From contig NZ_RMVG01000002.1 of the NCBI RefSeq assembly GCF_003813865.1, positions 186,001-250,000 on the forward strand: a stretch of DNA of 64,000 nt. The letters are read 5' to 3'. The number at the start of each line of letters is the position of its first letter. Within the stretch, counting starts at the first letter, position 1. The stretch comes from Candidatus Pantoea deserta (GTDB taxonomy: Bacteria; Pseudomonadota; Gammaproteobacteria; Enterobacterales; Enterobacteriaceae). This document shows, piece by piece, positions 60,437 through 64,000 of the stretch. The notes beneath the pieces are model-generated. The model searched no databases and was not told the DNA's origin. It saw only the letters and a program-made list of their open reading frames with translations. Both the position numbers and the translations under genes were made by a program.

Positions 60437-61738
60437 ATGAAATTTCCCGGCAAACGCAAATCTAAACACTATTTCCCCGTTAGCGCCCGCGATCCCTTAC
60501 TGCATGCTGCCTCGCAGGATGTGGAAGAGGGCAGCTGGGTCGTGGGTATCGACCAGACGCTGGTGGATATTGAAGCTAAAGTCGATGACGCCTTTCTGGT
60601 TCGCTACGGCCTGAGCGCCGGTCACTCTCTGGTGATCGCCGACGATGTGGCCGAAGCGCTCTATCATGAGCTGATGCGCGATAACCTGATCACCCATCAG
60701 TTTGCCGGCGGCACCATTGGCAATACGCTGCACAACTATTCGGTGTTGGCCGATGACCGCTCGGTGCTGCTGGGCGTGATGTGCAGCAATATTCAGATTG
60801 GGGGGTATGCCTACCGTTATCTGTGCAACACCTCCAGCCGTATGGATCTCAACTATCTTCAGGGCGTGGACGGGGCGATTGGCCGCTGTTTTACCCTGAT
60901 TGACGAGCAGGGCGAGCGCACCTTCGCCATCAGCCCCGGCCAGATGAACCAGCTGCGCGCGGAGAGTATTCCTGAAGCGGTGATTGCCGGGGCCTCGGCG
61001 CTGGTGCTGACCTCTTATCTGGTGCGCTGTAGCGAAGGCGAGCCGATGCCGCAGGCCACGCTCCAGGCGATCGAGTATGCGAAGCGCCATAACGTGCCGG
61101 TGGTGCTGACGCTGGGCACCAAATATGTTATTGGCGATAACCCGCAGTTCTGGCGCGACTTTCTGCGCGATCACGTCACTATTGTGGCGATGAATGAGGA
61201 AGAGGCGCTGGCGCTGACCGGCGAGTCAGATCCGCTGCTGGCGGCGGATATGGCGCTGGAGTGGGTCGATCTGGTGCTCTGTACCGCCGGTCCGACCGGG
61301 CTTTACATGGCGGGCTATACCGAAGAAGAATACAAGCGCAAAACCAATCATCCGCTGCTGCCGGGCGCGATTGCGGAGTTTAATCAGTACGAGTTTAGCC
61401 GGGCGATGCGCCAGCAGGACTGCGAGCAGCCGATGCGCATCTTCTCGCATATCGCGCCCTATATGGGCGGTCCCGAAAAGATCATGAACACCAACGGCGC
61501 AGGCGACGGCGCGCTGGCAGCCTTGCTGCATGACATTACGGCAAATAACTTCCATAAACAGAAAGTCCCCAACTCCAGCAAGCATGCCCGTGAGTATCTG
61601 ACCTACTCTTCGCTGGCGCAGGTGTGTAAATATGCCAACCGCGTCAGCTATCAGGTGCTGAATCAGCATTCGCCGCGCCTGACGCGCGGCCTGCCGGAAC
61701 GAGAGGACAGTCTGGAAGAGTCATACTGGGATCGCTAA
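60437..61738 (+). CDS. gsk: Inosine-guanosine kinase
   Basis: PfkB-family sugar/nucleoside kinase that phosphorylates guanosine and inosine. The 433 residues are one fewer than E. coli. The substrate-binding start MKFPGKRKSKHYFPVSARDPL and the catalytic PfkB motif NTNGAGDGALAALLHD (aspartate base) are present. E. coli has aes between hemH and gsk; here they are neighbours. Convergent with ybaL. Confidence 0.97.
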   Translation: MKFPGKRKSKHYFPVSARDPLLHAASQDVEEGSWVVGIDQTLVDIEAKVDDAFLVRYGLSAGHSLVIADDVAEALYHELMRDNLITHQFAGGTIGNTLHNYSVLADDRSVLLGVMCSNIQIGGYAYRYLCNTSSRMDLNYLQGVDGAIGRCFTLIDEQGERTFAISPGQMNQLRAESIPEAVIAGASALVLTSYLVRCSEGEPMPQATLQAIEYAKRHNVPVVLTLGTKYVIGDNPQFWRDFLRDHVTIVAMNEEEALALTGESDPLLAADMALEWVDLVLCTAGPTGLYMAGYTEEEYKRKTNHPLLPGAIAEFNQYEFSRAMRQQDCEQPMRIFSHIAPYMGGPEKIMNTNGAGDGALAALLHDITANNFHKQKVPNSSKHAREYLTYSSLAQVCKYANRVSYQVLNQHSPRLTRGLPEREDSLEESYWDR

Positions 61739-61745
61739 GCCAGCA

Positions 61746-61769
61746 GGCTTCCCCTGACGCGGGGAAGCC
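61746..61769. terminator. Hairpin between convergent gsk and ybaL
   Basis: GGCTTCCCC-TGACGC-GGGGAAGCC, nine base pairs in the 37-base gap between stops. It lacks a clear T tract. Confidence 0.5.
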
Positions 61770-61775
61770 GCCAGG

Positions 61776-63464
61776 TTAAATCGGGCACTCGCGCACGACA
61801 GGGCGTTCGGCAATCTCCGCCTCCAGCATATGCAGCATGCTGCTGGCGATTTCACGTTCGCCCATTACCACGCGCGTTGCGCCGCGCGCCATGATGTACT
61901 CCACCTCATCGTCATAGTGCGCGCGCGCAATGATCTCTATCTCGCTAAATTTCTCGCGTGCGGTCGTGACAATTTCGCCGGACTCATAGCCGTTGGGAAT
62001 GGTCAGCAGCAGCCAGCGCGCGCAGTCGAGCCGCGCCAGCTCCATAGTATCGAGGCGCACTGCATTGCCGAGCACCGCTTTAATACCCTGCTCGCGCAGC
62101 GCTTCCACGCGTGAGCGGGAGTTTTCCACCACCACAAAAGGCACGTCCGCCTCCAGTAGTTTCTGACCCAGCAGGCTGCCCACCCGACCGTAGCCAACGA
62201 TCACCGCATGGTGGCAAATATCCACCGGGATCTGCTTCTCTTCCTCGGCGGCCTCTTCCTGCGCCTGTTCCTCGCGGCTTTCGCTTTTCGCCAGATAGCG
62301 CTCCAGCAGGCTGAACAGGATGGGGTTGAGCATAATAGAGAGGATAGCCGCCGCCAGCACCAGGTTCCGTCCTTCGCTGGTGAGCAGGTTAAGCGAAATC
62401 CCCAGTCCGGCCAGAATAAAAGCGAACTCGCCAATTTGCGCCAGACTCACAGAGATGGTCAGTGCGGTGCGGCGGGAATGTCCCAGCAGCGTAACCAGCA
62501 GCCAGGCGGCGATGGATTTGCCCAGCACCACAATCACCAGCGCGCCAAGCACGGCCAGCGGCTGCTCAACCAGGATCATCGGATCGAACAGCATGCCCAC
62601 CGAAACAAAGAACAGCACGGCAAAGGCGTCGCGCAGCGGCAGGGTGTCATGCGCGGCGCGATGGCTCAGCTCGGATTCATTCAGCACCATTCCGGCGAAG
62701 AACGCGCCCAGGGCGAAAGAGACGTCGAAAAATTCCACGGCGCCAAAGGCGATGCCCAGCGCCAGCGCCAGCACCGACAGGGTAAACAGCTCGCGCGAGC
62801 CGGTTGCGGCGCTTTTCGCCAGAATCCACGGCACGACGCGACGGCCCACCACCATCATCAGCACCATAAAGGCGGCCACCTTGCCAATGGTCAGCAGCAG
62901 ATCCCACGCCAGCAGCTGCGGACTGGCATTGCCCTGTTCCAGCATACCGGCAATCGCGGGCAGCAATACCAGCGTCAGCACCATCACCAGATCTTCGACA
63001 ATCAGCCAGCCGATGGCGATCTGCCCGCGCTGGCTGTCAATCAGCTGACGCTCTTCCAGCGCCCGCAGCAGCACCACGGTGCTGGCCGTCGACAAACAGA
63101 GACCAAACACCAGGCCGGTCATCAGCGACCAGCCCAGCCAGGCAGAGAGCCCCATTCCCAGCAGCGTCGCAACGGCGATCTGCGCCACCGCGCCGGGAAT
63201 GGCGATGCTCTTTACCGACATCAGATCCTTGAGAGAGAAGTGCAGGCCGACGCCGAACATCAGCAAAATAACGCCCAGCTCCGCCAGCTCTGGCGCCAGA
63301 TTGGTATCCGCGACAAAACCGGGCGTAAAAGGACCGGCCAGCACGCCCGCCAGCAGATAGCCCACCAGCGGCGAGATGCGCAGGCGGTTTGCCAGCATGC
63401 CAAGGAGAAACGCCAGGACCAGTCCCCCGACGATAGTGGTAATCAACGGTGTGGTGTGATGCAT
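61776..63464 (-). CDS. ybaL: CPA2-family cation:proton antiporter YbaL
   Basis: KefB/KefC-like transporter of 562 residues: about 12 membrane helices (1-395), starting MHHTTPLITTIVGGLVLAF, then a cytosolic TrkA-N (RCK) domain with the nucleotide-binding motif VIVGYGRVGSLLGQKLLEADVPFV (in parts). E. coli YbaL has 558. The start at 63,464 is preferred to an in-frame start 13 codons upstream because of the conserved N-terminus and the AAGGAG just before. Transported ion not established; thought to be potassium. Confidence 0.94.
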   Translation of the reverse strand: MHHTTPLITTIVGGLVLAFLLGMLANRLRISPLVGYLLAGVLAGPFTPGFVADTNLAPELAELGVILLMFGVGLHFSLKDLMSVKSIAIPGAVAQIAVATLLGMGLSAWLGWSLMTGLVFGLCLSTASTVVLLRALEERQLIDSQRGQIAIGWLIVEDLVMVLTLVLLPAIAGMLEQGNASPQLLAWDLLLTIGKVAAFMVLMMVVGRRVVPWILAKSAATGSRELFTLSVLALALGIAFGAVEFFDVSFALGAFFAGMVLNESELSHRAAHDTLPLRDAFAVLFFVSVGMLFDPMILVEQPLAVLGALVIVVLGKSIAAWLLVTLLGHSRRTALTISVSLAQIGEFAFILAGLGISLNLLTSEGRNLVLAAAILSIMLNPILFSLLERYLAKSESREEQAQEEAAEEEKQIPVDICHHAVIVGYGRVGSLLGQKLLEADVPFVVVENSRSRVEALREQGIKAVLGNAVRLDTMELARLDCARWLLLTIPNGYESGEIVTTAREKFSEIEIIARAHYDDEVEYIMARGATRVVMGEREIASSMLHMLEAEIAERPVVRECPI

Positions 63465-63916
63465 GCCTGTCTCCTTGTGTGCAAATGTATCCGCCTGTAA
63501 CAAATGAGTTTAAAGCAATTATTGCCTTTTCGCTGTGCGATTTGACGGATAATAAGAAAAAAGTTTGGAAATGAGAAGAAAGCGCAGTCGAAGGTCTGTT
63601 TTTCCAGGTTTTCGCGAATCGGAGCCGTGAAAATGCCAGTCAGCACGTCAGGAATTAATAATATCATCTGAAAAAAAAAGCGCGCTGGCCGCGACTATCG
63701 AACCAGAATGTGCGCTAAATGCCGAAAAGCGCATTAAGGTGCGGCTTTATATCAGCTTTCCCTGCCTTATTATCATTTGGTTGCAGAGGTTAAAAATAAT
63801 CTCAGCAGAGGCGACCCTGCGTTTCATCTTGAGTTAAACCACGGAATATGCGACACAGTGGATCGGCATGCTATTACCACCCGGAACGGGCACTTCGTAC
63901 AATAAGGAGACTGGCT
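63465..63916. other. 452-base AT-rich gap between divergent ybaL and the exported-protein gene
   Basis: No supported gene. AT-rich DNA that must hold both divergent promoters. An open frame at 63,443-63,667 on the minus strand lacks a ribosome site and overlaps the ybaL start, so it is not called. No strong palindrome or recognised operator was found. Confidence 0.5.
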
Positions 63917-64000
63917 TTGCTGTTATCTCGATGGGCTGCAACCAGCCTGGCGCTGCTGGCGCTGGCACCCGCGCTTTCTCAGGCCGCCGCGCCAGATCGC
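63917..64000 (+). CDS. 5' end of a gene for an exported protein (runs off right edge)
   Basis: TTG start at 63,917 with AAGGAG seven bases upstream. The 28 visible codons form a typical signal peptide: a short basic start (LLLSRWAATS), a leucine/alanine core (LALLALAPAL) and a likely cleavage after SQA or QAA, then APDR. Too short to assign a family. It does not match the start of E. coli ushA or fsr, the nearby genes there. Confidence 0.6.
   Translation, partial: MLLSRWAATSLALLALAPALSQAAAPDR

Noticed and set aside
62208..63500. A 430-codon open frame opposite ybaL
   Set aside because: Antisense to intact ybaL with a low-complexity Gln/His/Arg composition, characteristic of a shadow frame.
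63443..63667. A 74-codon minus-strand frame in the ybaL upstream gap
   Set aside because: No ribosome site, overlaps the ybaL start region, and the translation has no recognisable feature.

Overview
The window is ordinary chromosomal core of a gamma-proteobacterium of the order Enterobacterales. Almost every gene has a length and neighbour order matching the E. coli segment from dxs to ybaL. Departures from E. coli (a divergent ccdA/decR cysteine-resistance pair, an adhP gene beside yajQ, a zinc ABC operon between tomB and acrB, no mscK or aes) together with the GC-rich codon use suggest an Erwiniaceae member such as Pantoea, Mixta or Erwinia. The genus is inference. No tRNA, insertion sequence, prophage or CRISPR array was seen.

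Layout. 1-5,000: isoprenoid/thiamine genes (dxs 5' part, ispA, xseB, thiI), then yajL and panE. 5,100-8,250: yajQ, adhP, yajR. 8,350-13,130: the cyoABCDE cytochrome bo operon. 13,580-16,330: ampG, yajG, bolA. 16,400-25,460: a protein-quality-control block (tig, clpP, clpX, lon, hupB, ppiD). 25,500-29,800: ybaV, fadM, queC, ybaE, cof. 29,800-35,000: ccdA/decR and the mdlAB exporter. 35,000-38,000: nitrogen-regulated glnK-amtB and tesB. 38,100-40,600: ybaY, atl, 4.5S RNA (ffs), hha, tomB and an unknown gene. 40,800-43,830: a zinc-limitation island. 43,990-49,350: acrAB, acrR, rsmS. 49,350-56,400: a GlsB-type protein, priC, ybaN, apt, dnaX, ybaB, recR, htpG. 56,600-58,520: a LysR regulator divergent from an unusual aminotransferase-like gene. 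58,660-63,470: adk, hemH, gsk, ybaL. The start of an exported protein gene lies at the right edge.

How it works together. Sigma-32 type promoters can be read directly upstream of clpP, lon and htpG. A sigma-54 promoter with an upstream NtrC-type site precedes glnK-amtB. Two Zur-type operators face each other across the zinc island. One drives a 34-residue membrane peptide plus a complete metal ABC importer. The other drives the zinc-free ribosomal protein paralogues L31B and L36B, so the island pairs zinc uptake with zinc sparing.

The most promising unexplained items are the 34-residue peptide at the head of the zinc operon and the gene at 57,674-58,519. The latter looks like a class-V aminotransferase fold that has lost its PLP lysine and is preceded by a structured leader. 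Several real genes are short (rpmJ2, rsmS, the 34-residue peptide).
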